41,030 bases of DNA, taken from positions 1-41,030 of the forward strand of contig JAKAPU010000005.1 in the NCBI GenBank assembly GCA_021806865.1, written 5' to 3'. Numbering within the stretch: the first letter of the stretch is position 1; each line of letters starts with the position of its first letter. The notes beneath the pieces were generated by a model. The model was not told the DNA's origin and ran no database searches. It was given only the letters and a program-made list of their open reading frames with translations. The stretch is from an archaeon. GTDB lineage: Archaea; Thermoproteota; Nitrososphaeria; Nitrososphaerales; CADDZS01. This document shows positions 24,835-33,711 of this stretch, in pieces. A program made the position numbers and the translations under genes.

Positions 24835-26535
24835 ATGACAGAAATCACAGGCGGCCATGCGGTGGCACGTCTTCTAAAGGAATACAAAGTTGAATTTATG
24901 TTCGGACAGCCAGGTGGACAGACCCTTCAGATTTATGATGGAATCTATGAGCTTGCCCCAAGCATTAGGCACATAATGGCGCACGACGAGAAGAGCGCGG
25001 TATTCATGGCTGATGGTTACGCTCGACTGAGTTTCAAACCGGGTGTATGTGATGCAACTGTGGGCCCTGGAACGACGAACATGCTTTCTGGCATCGCGGA
25101 AGCATATGGAAACTCGATCCCACTGATCGCAATCACCAGTGATGTCCAATCAAAGTATGCCGGCAAGGGCGTATCTCAAGAATGTGATCAGCTAGCGGTT
25201 CTGCGACCGTTCACAAAAGCAAGCTTCAGGGTAGATAGGACCGAGCGCATACCAGAATTTGTGAGAAGAGCATTCTCGATTTCAGTAAACGGGAGGCCCG
25301 GACCCGTGCACCTCGATTTTCCCGAAGACGTGCTCCAAGGCAAGTCAGATTTCAAGAATTCACTCTTTGCCGAAGCTGACTGTTCCTCTTATCCTGGGAG
25401 AAGAGTCGCTCCAGAGAAGAGCCGGATAGCAGAGGCAGTAAGACTGATTCAAGATGCCGAGAGACCAGTAGTTCTTTGCGGTGGTGGAACTATTCTCTCG
25501 CAAGCTTGGGATGAAGTCGTTGAGCTCGCCGAGCTCCTTGGTTCACCCGTGGCAACAACAATCACTGGAAAGGGGTCTATTCCCGAGAATCATCCTCTCG
25601 CTTTCGGACCAATAGGGAGGCAAGGATACAGAGAGCCCGCGGACAAGGTCGTGGAAGAGTCTGACGTACTCATTGCCGTGGGATGCAAGTTTGCACAGAT
25701 CTCGACCGACAACTGGACTCTGATCAGTAGCAGCACAAAGATCATCCACATAGATATCGATCCTTCAGAAATTGGCAGAGTTTACCCGGTGGCAGTAGGA
25801 ATCACAGCCGATTCGAAGCTCGGTTTGAGAGCATTGATTGACGCACTTAACCTGAGTTATTCCAAAGGCAGAATTTCGAGATCTGGCTGGTTTGGCATGA
25901 TGGAGAAAGCAAGAAAGGAGTGGACTAATTCTGCTTCTTCACTTCTCAACTCGGACTCCATCCCTATCAAACCTGAGAGAGTCGTGAAGGAGATCAGAAA
26001 TATATTGTCTCCAGAGAGCGTGTTTGTCTCCGACACAAGCTTCACGGGAGCATTCACCGCATGTTACTTCGACGTATTGGAAGCAGGACGAACCTTCTAT
26101 CAGCAGCGAGGAATGGCCGGAATTGGAGGAGGACTGCCGGCCGCGATAGGAGCAAAGTGTGCAGTAGGAGAAAAGATGGTAATCGGAATGGGCGGAGATG
26201 GCTCCTTCGCATATCACGTTTCCGAACTCGAAACAGCCAGAAGACACTCACTGCAGGTCATCTATGTGATTTCTGACAACGGCAGTCTGGGGTGGATAAG
26301 GTACCTGCAAGAAAAGATTTTCTCTAAACGGGTTATATCTACCAGATTCGGTGCTATCGACTTTGCAAAAGTCGCAGAAGGGTACGGGTGCTTTGGAAGG
26401 CTAGTTGAAAGACCTTCAGAGATAAGGTCGGCAATTGAGGAAGGGATACGGTCGGGGCTTCCATCAGTCATACACGTCAAGACTGATTTCAATGAAGTCC
26501 CGCCTATCGGCAGAAAGACTACCTACGCATCGTAG
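24835..26535 (+). CDS. Thiamine-diphosphate enzyme, acetolactate synthase large-subunit-like
   Basis: This 566-residue protein has the three-domain layout of the acetohydroxyacid synthase/pyruvate decarboxylase family. The N-terminal pyrimidine domain has GQPGGQ and the catalytic Glu52 (AHDEKSAVFMADGYAR). The central domain is at about 185-330. The C-terminal domain holds GGDGSFAYHVSELETARRH and ends its metal motif in DNGSLGW (about 450-481). It lacks an adjacent small regulatory subunit, so biosynthesis of branched amino acids is not certain. Glyoxylate carboligase-, sulfoacetaldehyde- or other 2-oxoacid-acting relatives are possible. A TATA-like TTTATC at about 24788 precedes the ATG; the other 230 bases of the upstream gap (24554-24834) show no gene. 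It converges with the isomerase-like gene with no space between their stops. Confidence 0.87.
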   Translation: MTEITGGHAVARLLKEYKVEFMFGQPGGQTLQIYDGIYELAPSIRHIMAHDEKSAVFMADGYARLSFKPGVCDATVGPGTTNMLSGIAEAYGNSIPLIAITSDVQSKYAGKGVSQECDQLAVLRPFTKASFRVDRTERIPEFVRRAFSISVNGRPGPVHLDFPEDVLQGKSDFKNSLFAEADCSSYPGRRVAPEKSRIAEAVRLIQDAERPVVLCGGGTILSQAWDEVVELAELLGSPVATTITGKGSIPENHPLAFGPIGRQGYREPADKVVEESDVLIAVGCKFAQISTDNWTLISSSTKIIHIDIDPSEIGRVYPVAVGITADSKLGLRALIDALNLSYSKGRISRSGWFGMMEKARKEWTNSASSLLNSDSIPIKPERVVKEIRNILSPESVFVSDTSFTGAFTACYFDVLEAGRTFYQQRGMAGIGGGLPAAIGAKCAVGEKMVIGMGGDGSFAYHVSELETARRHSLQVIYVISDNGSLGWIRYLQEKIFSKRVISTRFGAIDFAKVAEGYGCFGRLVERPSEIRSAIEEGIRSGLPSVIHVKTDFNEVPPIGRKTTYAS

Positions 26536-27831
26536 TTAATCTTCTATAACTTCAATTCCATTCCATTCCGCGAACAAATGGAGTTCCTTTCTGATGTCGC
26601 CATACGTGACCAAATAGTGGTTCCCTGAGACGTGTGACAGAAAGTCCTCCCACTTGCCCTTGGGTGTCACCGTGAGTTTTATCCCGCCCCAAAAATCGCC
26701 TGTTGAATCCAATGTTCCAGCAGCGATATGCAACTTGTCCAACTTTTGTCCGTAAAACCTGGCCAGAGTGACAAATCCTTCTCTAAAATCGAAATGAGTG
26801 AATGCTGTTTTTCCCTTGCTCTTTGGATCTGTTCGCTCGACTATCTTCACGCCGGCCGGATCCTTGGCAAGAGATATCGGGGCTGCGCAATGGCTAAGCG
26901 TTATCGTACCAGTCTTCGAGTCAACCGACAAAATGTCAGCAAGATAGGGATTCACTCCATTGATTTCGCGCATTATCAAGCACCCGGACATGCTCACGAT
27001 ATCTCCCTCACATCCGACGGTCAAATCATCAAGGTGGCCAAGGCAAGGATTCACACCGTATTTGGGATATAAGTTCGTCCAGCACTCGAGCGCGATTGCA
27101 TCAAGCCTGTCACTTTGTACAATTTTTCTGACAGCAAGTTGAAACCGCAATGCCTTCGAAAGAGCGGAATCCGAAACGCCGACTGCGAACTTTTGCTTGT
27201 ATTCGGTTACAGCATCTGACACTTCTTTATTGCTCACTGCTTTGAGTCCACGTTCAACTCGCATAATCGATATTTCATGTGTTGTCGGTCCAAGCTTCCG
27301 CTTTAAAAGAGAAAGATCGTAAGGAAGGGATATCATCAATGGAGAAAGTTTGCCGATGATTCCAATTCTTTTCTCTCGGCATTGAGAGTTTGCTCGAGCC
27401 GCCTGAGCAAGGGAGCAAATTGTAGCTCTAACATCCTCATCCCCTGATTCAGCGCAGATGAGTTTGACCCAGCGCCCTTTATCCCTCAAGTACCCGGCAG
27501 CGATTCCGCTGGTAGCCAGTGAATATCTCGTGGGCAACGCCCAAATGACAAGCGGCAACTTGAATCTCTGAGCTATTGCAGTGCTGCAACGAACAGTTCC
27601 GTGTGTTGCTGAAAATATGACTACCATGTCAAACTTCTTACCTCGCAGTGTGCCAGCAAGCTTGGGAATCTCTGTGGGCTCCCACCAAGTCATTTTCTTT
27701 ACGGCAGTGATGTCGAGATCAGCTTGTTTCAGATTGTCCAGAGCAAGTATAGCATCGTCCGATGCAGACTCGAGTTTGGCATCGCCCAAAGGCCAGAAGA
27801 GGATTCGTGGTTTGTGCAAGAGACTACTCAC
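26536..27831 (-). CDS. L-fucose/L-arabinose isomerase-like protein
   Basis: This 431-residue protein appears to have two alpha/beta domains followed by a C-terminal barrel, as in FucI/AraA-type isomerases. Evidence is the DMVVIFSATHGT block (about 68-79), LDAIALECWTNLYPKYGVNPC with a metal-type Glu (about 243-263), and the C-terminal run ending in SGNHYLVTYGD, which resembles the fucose-isomerase C-terminal region. Archaeal members with unknown substrates are common. The ATG overlaps the alcohol dehydrogenase stop by four bases, so it is the third gene of the 30.0-26.5 kb operon. The substrate may be a sugar or deoxysugar; the assignment is by fold only. Confidence 0.75.
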   Translation of the reverse strand: MSSLLHKPRILFWPLGDAKLESASDDAILALDNLKQADLDITAVKKMTWWEPTEIPKLAGTLRGKKFDMVVIFSATHGTVRCSTAIAQRFKLPLVIWALPTRYSLATSGIAAGYLRDKGRWVKLICAESGDEDVRATICSLAQAARANSQCREKRIGIIGKLSPLMISLPYDLSLLKRKLGPTTHEISIMRVERGLKAVSNKEVSDAVTEYKQKFAVGVSDSALSKALRFQLAVRKIVQSDRLDAIALECWTNLYPKYGVNPCLGHLDDLTVGCEGDIVSMSGCLIMREINGVNPYLADILSVDSKTGTITLSHCAAPISLAKDPAGVKIVERTDPKSKGKTAFTHFDFREGFVTLARFYGQKLDKLHIAAGTLDSTGDFWGGIKLTVTPKGKWEDFLSHVSGNHYLVTYGDIRKELHLFAEWNGIEVIED

Positions 27832-28865
27832 TTCTCGATTCGGAGGCCTACCCTTCCTGTAATCTCTCCTGATTTCAAAAGTTGCAGTGCCTCGTTTGCC
27901 TCTTCCAGTGCAAATTCACGCGTCAGAACCGATTTCAGTTTGCCTTCTGAAGCAATCTGAATAATGTCCCGCAAGTTTTGCCTTGTTCCAGCTCTCGATG
28001 ATTGGACAGTAGTAAAGCCTGCGACCATCGTCCCCGTGTTCAAGGGTATCGGCTCCATCGCGTAGCCGAGCAACATTACCTTACCCCCTCTCTTAGTCGC
28101 TCTGATTCCCTGATCGACGGTGGTTTCGTTCACAACGAAATCAAAGACATAATCAACTCCGTATCCATCTGTCAACCGAAGCACTTCCTGAACGAAATCC
28201 GCATCTTTGGAGTTGATCACATGATCCGCGCCAAATCTCCTTGACATCTCAAGCTTTGATTCCGATCTGCTAACCGCTATCACTCTTGCTCCCATAAGCT
28301 TGAGGACCTGCAATCCAGAAAGCGCTAGGCCACCCATCCCAATCAAGACAGCAGTTTCATTGAATTTGACCTGTGCCCGATCCACTATCGCGTGATAAGG
28401 AGTTAGGACAGCATCAGCTAGTATTGCTGCATCTGAAAAATTCAGGTTGTCTGGTATCCTGAATACGTTCTTTGAAGGAATAGAAACATACTCGGCAAAG
28501 CCTCCGGCTCTGTTGAATCCGATCAGAGGTCCGTTGTTCTGACACAGATTCTCCTTTCCTGTACTGCAGAAAAGGCACTTTCCACAAGTGTCATAGAGAT
28601 AGACAATTACCCGATCTCTGTTCGAAAGACCGCTTACGTTTTTGCCTGCATCGACAACCGTGCCAGCTATTTCATGTCCGAGTATGTGAGGCAGTGCCGG
28701 CTTGTACCTTGTCTTTCCGGTCCATACCTTCACATCGCTATAACATAGACCGCAGAAATTAACCTTAATCAGCACGTCATCCGATCCGATCTTCGGCGTC
28801 GGTACTTCTCCAATCGATAAGGGTTCCCCTAGCGCGGTCACAAGCGCGGCCTTCATTCTACCCAA
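27828..28865 (-). CDS. Zinc-dependent medium-chain alcohol dehydrogenase
   Basis: This 345-residue MDR protein has catalytic zinc ligands Cys41 (CGLCYSD) and His64/Glu65 (GHEIAG). Structural zinc cysteines are at 94, 97, 100 and 108 (CGKCLFC, then a Cys seven residues later). The Rossmann motif VLIGMGGLALSGLQ is at about 173-186. It should oxidise an alcohol or polyol, or reduce an aldehyde, with NAD(P). Its ATG lies 18 bases after the hydrolase stop and its stop overlaps the next gene, so it is the middle gene of a three-gene operon. The substrate is unknown; threonine, sorbitol and simple alcohols are all possible for this family. Confidence 0.9.
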   Translation of the reverse strand: MGRMKAALVTALGEPLSIGEVPTPKIGSDDVLIKVNFCGLCYSDVKVWTGKTRYKPALPHILGHEIAGTVVDAGKNVSGLSNRDRVIVYLYDTCGKCLFCSTGKENLCQNNGPLIGFNRAGGFAEYVSIPSKNVFRIPDNLNFSDAAILADAVLTPYHAIVDRAQVKFNETAVLIGMGGLALSGLQVLKLMGARVIAVSRSESKLEMSRRFGADHVINSKDADFVQEVLRLTDGYGVDYVFDFVVNETTVDQGIRATKRGGKVMLLGYAMEPIPLNTGTMVAGFTTVQSSRAGTRQNLRDIIQIASEGKLKSVLTREFALEEANEALQLLKSGEITGRVGLRIEK

Positions 28866-28883
28866 CCAACGACCAAGCCTTTC

Positions 28884-30002
28884 TCACTTTGCAAAGAGCA
28901 TGTCAGCGATCCAGTCCATCGCCATCGAGATCGCTTCCATTCGCCTATCCATTATCGTGTGTCCGGCGTTGACGATGTGAAGCTCGCGAGGACCTTTGAC
29001 TTCTCGATAGACTCTGTACGCAGGCTCGACTGGGTAGACGACAGTCTCCTCCGCATGCATCATGAAAAGCGGGCAGGTAACCTTCTCAGCGATCCCGGAA
29101 AGGCGGTATTCCGCGAGCTTAGTTTTGACCTCGTCTGGATCGGTGGCTCCCAAATAGGCCTCTAGTGCCTGCTTGTGGTTTTCCTTTTCGTACAGATAGA
29201 GATCTTTGTACACATCGTAACAGGCTGTGATATTCCCCAGTGCTCTTACCCGTTTGTCGAAGGCTGCCGCTCTAACTGCACAGTAGCCACCCATGTCCGA
29301 ACCGAACACTCCGACTCGGGTCGCATCGACGTCATTTCTCTTCTCAAGATAATCCACCATTGCGCCAAATGGTTTTTCATAGTCAGGGCGACCGTGGATT
29401 TTCTTGTACCTGAGAGTGGTTCCCTGACCAGGGCCGTCAACTATCAAGCTTGCAAGGCCTCGTTCTCTTGCCTCCAATGGGCCCGTGAATGTAACAACGC
29501 CGCAATCCATTGACTCTGGACCAGCATAGATCATCACTGGACTCTTTTCCGCGCGCTTTGTCACAGGATGAATGAGCCAGCCAAGCATGGTGTATCCTTC
29601 GAATGGTATCTCAACGCGCTCTACTTTGGGGATACAAAGGCTGGCCCACCTTGCATAGCATTCCTGCATCTTGTCAAACATTTGCAGCGGAATCGCACTC
29701 ATCGAGTCCTGGGACCAAAGCTGCGCCATGCGATAATATGTATAGGCACGCAGGTATGACTTTCTCGCAGTCACAACATGGCTCTTTGCTTCTGCATCGC
29801 GTGCTAGCAATTCGACATACTCTGCCATGTTTCTCCAGTGGTTATGCCAGCCGTCATAGTCGCCGGTCTTCAAGCCCTTCACTGCGCGATGAATTTCTCC
29901 GAAATCTGCTCCACCAAAGTTTGTCATGGCTATTACGCGAGTCATCCAGGTTGCCCAGTTGTCATTGTCTGGAAAGTAGACGAACTCAGAAAGTGTAGTC
30001 AT
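28884..30002 (-). CDS. Alpha/beta hydrolase, FrsA/DHPON-hydrolase-like, with Asp at the nucleophile position
   Basis: This 372-residue protein has an N-terminal helical cap domain (about 1-125; WHNHWRNMAEYVELLARDAEAK) and a C-terminal alpha/beta hydrolase core. The nucleophile elbow reads GVFGSDMGGYCA, so Asp236 stands where relatives have Ser in GxSxGG. The other triad members appear to be Glu318 or Glu319 (HAEETVV) and His348 (NAGHTIM). VDGPGQG at about 188-194 is the usual oxyanion region. Related proteins cleave C-C bonds or esters; Asp nucleophiles are known from dehalogenase and epoxide hydrolase groups. It is the first gene of its operon, with a TATA-like TTCTTATTAG about 30 bases upstream. 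Confidence 0.85.
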   Translation of the reverse strand: MTTLSEFVYFPDNDNWATWMTRVIAMTNFGGADFGEIHRAVKGLKTGDYDGWHNHWRNMAEYVELLARDAEAKSHVVTARKSYLRAYTYYRMAQLWSQDSMSAIPLQMFDKMQECYARWASLCIPKVERVEIPFEGYTMLGWLIHPVTKRAEKSPVMIYAGPESMDCGVVTFTGPLEARERGLASLIVDGPGQGTTLRYKKIHGRPDYEKPFGAMVDYLEKRNDVDATRVGVFGSDMGGYCAVRAAAFDKRVRALGNITACYDVYKDLYLYEKENHKQALEAYLGATDPDEVKTKLAEYRLSGIAEKVTCPLFMMHAEETVVYPVEPAYRVYREVKGPRELHIVNAGHTIMDRRMEAISMAMDWIADMLFAK

Positions 30003-30080
30003 CAGACTCCGTTGACCTTATGGGCTCTAATAAGAATTCACAAAGCGTGGTTTTCTGCGTTCACAATCCCGAACACATCG

Positions 30081-30096
30081 CAGATCGGAGTTTTCT
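30081..30096. other. Short hairpin in the tenA upstream gap
   Basis: CGGAG, four Ts and CTCCG form a perfect five-pair hairpin in the 292-base gap between the hydrolase and tenA (30003-30294). No conserved thiamine riboswitch sequence was found there. The only other signal is a TATA-like CTTTAAAC near 30260, suited to the ATG at 30295. Confidence 0.3.
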
Positions 30097-30294
30097 CCGA
30101 GTATTCCAGCCCACACAATTCAACCGATAATTATGCAGATTGTTGATATCTCTTCATGTTCCCAACTGGACACGCATGAAAGTATTAAAGCGCAGGCAGC
30201 TCGCACAATTCGAGAGCGCTCAACTCGGATAATCTTGCAGGCCAAAGCTCGCACCGGGCTTTAAACAAGTTGAAAACTGAAGCGTTGATGAAGC

Positions 30295-30963
30295 ATGACA
30301 AATCAAGAGAAACTAACCGACAAACTTTGGGCGTCAATAACCCCGATATTCCAAGGTATACTGAAGCACTCGTTCCTAAAGGGACTGACAAGCGGCAAAC
30401 TTCAGACGAATCGATTCAAGGAGTACGTGATTCAGGATTCGCTTTACTTGTATGATTTTTCGAAGAGTCTACAGCTTCTTACAAACACTGCACCGAGACA
30501 GGCTTGGAAGAATAAATTTGCAATTGATTCGAGAATCGCTCTTGAAGTAGAGAGATCTCTCCATGAATCGTTCTTCAGCTACTGGAGGTTCGACAAAGTT
30601 GCATTAGAGCGTAGAAAGAAGAACCCGTCCAACACAGCCTATACAAGCTACATTCTTGCTACAACCGCAACCCGGCCATTCCACGAAGGAGTTGCTTCAG
30701 TTCTCCCATGCTATTGGATATATCTCAAAGTTGGAAGACATCTAGAAAGACTTGGTTCTCCGAACAAGCTTTATCAGAAGTGGATCAATACTTACTCGTC
30801 AGAACAGTATGAAACCGGCGTGAACGAAGCCCTAGAGATAGCGAACTCGCTCAAACTGACTGAGGCAGAAGAGGATGCATGCATAGAGCGTTTCAGAACA
30901 GCGGCGATTTATGAATTCATGTTCTGGAATGCGGCATACACTTTCGAAAAGTGGAAATACTGA
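30295..30963 (+). CDS. tenA: TenA-family thiaminase II/aminopyrimidine hydrolase
   Basis: This 222-residue helical protein of the TenA family hydrolyses thiamine breakdown products so the pyrimidine (HMP) can be salvaged. Asp48 ([10 protein letters not shown]), Cys139 in VLPCYWIY and a C-terminal Glu in [10 protein letters not shown] match the active-site residues of the Cys-containing TenA-C class. It is followed by thiDN and thiW on the same strand. A TATA-like box at about 30260 allows a near-leaderless transcript. Confidence 0.9.
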   Translation: MTNQEKLTDKLWASITPIFQGILKHSFLKGLTSGKLQTNRFKEYVIQDSLYLYDFSKSLQLLTNTAPRQAWKNKFAIDSRIALEVERSLHESFFSYWRFDKVALERRKKNPSNTAYTSYILATTATRPFHEGVASVLPCYWIYLKVGRHLERLGSPNKLYQKWINTYSSEQYETGVNEALEIANSLKLTEAEEDACIERFRTAAIYEFMFWNAAYTFEKWKY

Positions 30964-30999
30964 GCACACCGGAAACATGTTCCCCAGACCAAAAAGCGC

Positions 31000-32406
31000 T
31001 TGAAGTGTGCACAAATTGTGAAAGAAAATTCCAGATCGGTGAATCCGCCAAGAGTACTGGCTATCGCCGGTTCAGATTCCGGAGGAGGGGCAGGAATAGA
31101 GGCTGACATCAAGACATTTTCTGCACTCGGAGTCCATGGAATGGCTGCGGTTACTGCAATCACAGCGCAAAACACTAAGGGCGTTGCCGGAGTGTTTCCC
31201 ATAGCGGCAAGCTTCGTAGTTTCTCAGATTGAAGTGGTCTACGAAGATATTGGAATAGACGCAGTCAAAATCGGCATGCTTTACGATGCCGAAATAATCA
31301 GAGCCATCTCCAGCTTCTTGAAACTTCGAAAAATAGAAAAAATAGTTGTTGATCCGGTGATGGTTTCGAAATCGCATGCGAGACTTCTACAGACGGATGC
31401 AGTCGAGGCTTTGAAGGAGAGCCTGCTTCCGATTGCGACGATTGTTACACCTAACGCTGATGAAGCTCGAGTTCTCACAAATGTAAAGAAGATAGTGAAT
31501 GTTGAACAAGCGCGAATTGCGGCAAGAAAGATAGCACGATTTGGGCCGAAAATAGTAATCGTAAAAGGTGGCCATCTTCGCGAAAGAGAAGAATCTGTTG
31601 ATACAGTGTATTACGCGGAATCTGGACGATTCGAGTATCTTCGTTCTCCAAGATTGAAGACGCAAAATACACACGGAACTGGATGCGTATTTTCTTCCGC
31701 GATTGCTGGAGGGTTGGCCAAGGGATACAAACCTTCAGTCGCACTCGATCTGGCAAAAATATTCGTGACAAATGCAATCAAAAACTCGCTGAACATTGGA
31801 CATGGACACGGACCAATAAATCCGACTGGCGAAGTCGTGAAATCGGCGCAAAGATTTGAAGTCTTGTCGAATCTCACTACTGCAGTCAAGATAATCGAGT
31901 CCAACGGACCAGAAATTGCAAAGTTGATACCCGAACTTCGTACCAACATCGGCATGGCCATTGAGAATGCATCAAGTTTTGAAGACATTGCAGCCATACC
32001 AGGGAGAATTACCGCAATTTCGCCGCAGTCAGTCCGGGCCGCAGCACCGCCAGAATTCGGTGCATCTAGACACATTGCGAATTCCATACTCGCTGCGCTG
32101 AATTTCGACGCTTCATCTAGGGCAGCAATGAACATAAGGTACGATCCGAAAATAATCGATCTGGCAGAGCGAACAGGTCTGGTGGTCGCCTCCTATGATA
32201 GAAGCAAGGAACCGGAGAGAATCAAAAGAAAGGAAGGCGCGAGCACATTTTGGGGTGCGAGTTCAGCTATTGCACATAGCACACAATTTCCCGATCTCAT
32301 TTATCATAAGGGAGATTTTGGGAAGGAGCCAATGATAGTCTTGCTTGGGAGTGATGCAATCTCTCTCGTAGAGCGCGCGGTCAAGCTAGGCGCCATGCTG
32401 CGCTGA
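31000..32406 (+). CDS. thiDN: Bifunctional HMP-phosphate kinase/thiamine-phosphate synthase (ThiD-ThiN fusion)
   Basis: This 468-residue protein has two domains. Residues about 18-275 are ThiD, which phosphorylates hydroxymethylpyrimidine twice; [18 protein letters not shown] and the ribokinase-type NTHGTGC anion hole (about 225-231) are visible. Residues about 285-465 are ThiN, the archaeal thiamine-phosphate synthase that replaces Thi[29 protein letters not shown] and PGRITAI are visible. The frame starts at TTG 31000; a GTG a few codons before the conserved region is also possible. The same fusion is known from other archaea. It lies 36 bases after tenA, in an operon. Confidence 0.93.
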   Translation: MKCAQIVKENSRSVNPPRVLAIAGSDSGGGAGIEADIKTFSALGVHGMAAVTAITAQNTKGVAGVFPIAASFVVSQIEVVYEDIGIDAVKIGMLYDAEIIRAISSFLKLRKIEKIVVDPVMVSKSHARLLQTDAVEALKESLLPIATIVTPNADEARVLTNVKKIVNVEQARIAARKIARFGPKIVIVKGGHLREREESVDTVYYAESGRFEYLRSPRLKTQNTHGTGCVFSSAIAGGLAKGYKPSVALDLAKIFVTNAIKNSLNIGHGHGPINPTGEVVKSAQRFEVLSNLTTAVKIIESNGPEIAKLIPELRTNIGMAIENASSFEDIAAIPGRITAISPQSVRAAAPPEFGASRHIANSILAALNFDASSRAAMNIRYDPKIIDLAERTGLVVASYDRSKEPERIKRKEGASTFWGASSAIAHSTQFPDLIYHKGDFGKEPMIVLLGSDAISLVERAVKLGAMLR

Positions 32407-32444
32407 TTGAGAAAAGCAAGCTCGCGATAACCTGTTTATCTACT

Positions 32445-32454
32445 AACTTATAAC
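32445..32454 (+). promoter_or_regulatory. thiW: TATA box for thiW
   Basis: AACTTATAAC is centred about 42 bases before the ATG at 32491 and overlaps the upstream GTG at 32455. It therefore favours the later start and a separate transcript for thiW and the P-loop gene. Confidence 0.4.
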
Positions 32455-32490
32455 GTGTGTATCCTCGCACTGATTCTACTAGTGAAGGGA

Positions 32491-33033
32491 ATGGCCCAGG
32501 CACTTGAATCTGGTCAGCTGAAGGGATCTCGCACGGTGATCATTGCCGTTGCGGCCATGCTAGTAGCACTTGGTGTGACATTTTCCATGTTTAAGGGCAT
32601 ATTCTCTGTTCCTATCGGACCTACCCAGGTATTTCCCATGGAATCAACGATTAACGTGATAGCAGGAGTCATGCTTGGCCCATGGTATGCGATGCTCGTA
32701 GCATTCCTTGTCAGCATCATTCGTATTGGCATGGGTACCGGCACTATCTTTGCACTGCCGGGGTCGATTCCAGGCGCATTTCTTGTCGGTGTGTTTTACA
32801 GGTACCTTTGGAAGAACCCTGCTTCGGGCTTTGCCGAAATACTCGGTACTGGAATAGGGGGAGCAGTCTTGAGCTCGCTGGTTTTTGCACCGCTGTCCCA
32901 CGAGTCAGGTTCAATTATCTTCTTCATTACTGCCTTTGTTCCGCCATCTGTAATCGGATCGGTTGTAGGCTACTTTGCGTTGCTTGCTATAAGAAGGACA
33001 GTGCGCAGACGACATGGCTTACAATTTCCGTAA
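32491..33033 (+). CDS. thiW: ThiW, S component of an ECF-type thiazole/thiamine-precursor transporter
   Basis: This 180-residue membrane protein has about five or six hydrophobic spans. The ThiW hallmarks VPIGPTQVFPMESTINVIAG and LGPWYAMLVAFLVSIIR, followed by GTGTIFALPGSIPGAF, are clear. ThiW binds the thiazole precursor of thiamine and needs the shared EcfA/EcfT energising module, which is not in this window. I use the ATG at 32491 rather than the GTG at 32455 because a TATA box overlaps the latter. Its end overlaps the next gene by 20 bases. Confidence 0.87.
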   Translation: MAQALESGQLKGSRTVIIAVAAMLVALGVTFSMFKGIFSVPIGPTQVFPMESTINVIAGVMLGPWYAMLVAFLVSIIRIGMGTGTIFALPGSIPGAFLVGVFYRYLWKNPASGFAEILGTGIGGAVLSSLVFAPLSHESGSIIFFITAFVPPSVIGSVVGYFALLAIRRTVRRRHGLQFP

Positions 33034-33586
33034 ACTGATTGGAAAGCGTACACTAATTGTTGGAGAAGTCCACAGCGGAAAAACACGCCTGATGTCGAAG
33101 CTCCTTTCACAGGCGATTAAACTGTATCCGAATGAAAGAATTCTGGTCTTAGACTTTGCTCCCAACATCAAAACAAAGACAGGTAAAGTGGGATCGAAAT
33201 TGAGGATTCCTGCTGCAAAAAATATCTTCTGCCTCGCTCCCGAACATGTCTACGCACCAAGACTGGAGGGGCAAAGCGCAAGAGAAGTATTGATGCTGGC
33301 CAAGAAGAACAAAGAGCAGATTGATAGACTTCTGAAAATAGCGCATGCAAAGATCGTATTCTTGAACGACGTAACACTGTATTTGCATTCTGGCCGAGCC
33401 ACACTGCTCATGCGTTTGGCAGGGAGGTCAGAGACATTTGTCGCAAATGGATACAAGGGAAAATTGCTTATAGACGACAAAGGATCTGGAATCTCGTTGC
33501 ACGAGTCGATCGAGTTGGATTGCCTAGCAGAAAAGATGGACCTTGTCATTCAATTAGGTCGAACCAGAAGGAGCTCCATACACTAA
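33014..33586 (+). CDS. P-loop NTPase-like protein linked to thiW
   Basis: This 190-residue protein has a clear Walker A (GEVHSGKT, residues 17-24) and a possible Walker B at IVFLNDVTLYL (about 114-124). There is no ABC signature (LSGGQ), so it is not a normal EcfA ATPase. Most of the chain is an alpha/beta fold rich in Lys and Arg. Its ATG lies inside the end of thiW (20-base overlap), so the two are cotranslated. The role is unknown: regulator, chaperone or kinase in thiamine metabolism are guesses from position. Confidence 0.7.
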   Translation: MAYNFRKLIGKRTLIVGEVHSGKTRLMSKLLSQAIKLYPNERILVLDFAPNIKTKTGKVGSKLRIPAAKNIFCLAPEHVYAPRLEGQSAREVLMLAKKNKEQIDRLLKIAHAKIVFLNDVTLYLHSGRATLLMRLAGRSETFVANGYKGKLLIDDKGSGISLHESIELDCLAEKMDLVIQLGRTRRSSIH

Positions 33587-33711
33587 CTAGTCTCCTCGCT
33601 TGCGAATCTCTCAAGATTTTCTTCACCTGCGAAAGTAGCTCAATATGATTATCATGACACAGCTCTAAACCCTTATTGGCTTCCTGAATTTCTCCTAATC
33701 TTCGCAACTAT

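Noticed and set aside
30003..30294. Thiamine diphosphate riboswitch upstream of tenA
   Set aside because: The conserved CTGAGA and ACCTGA-type core is absent; only a short unrelated hairpin is present.
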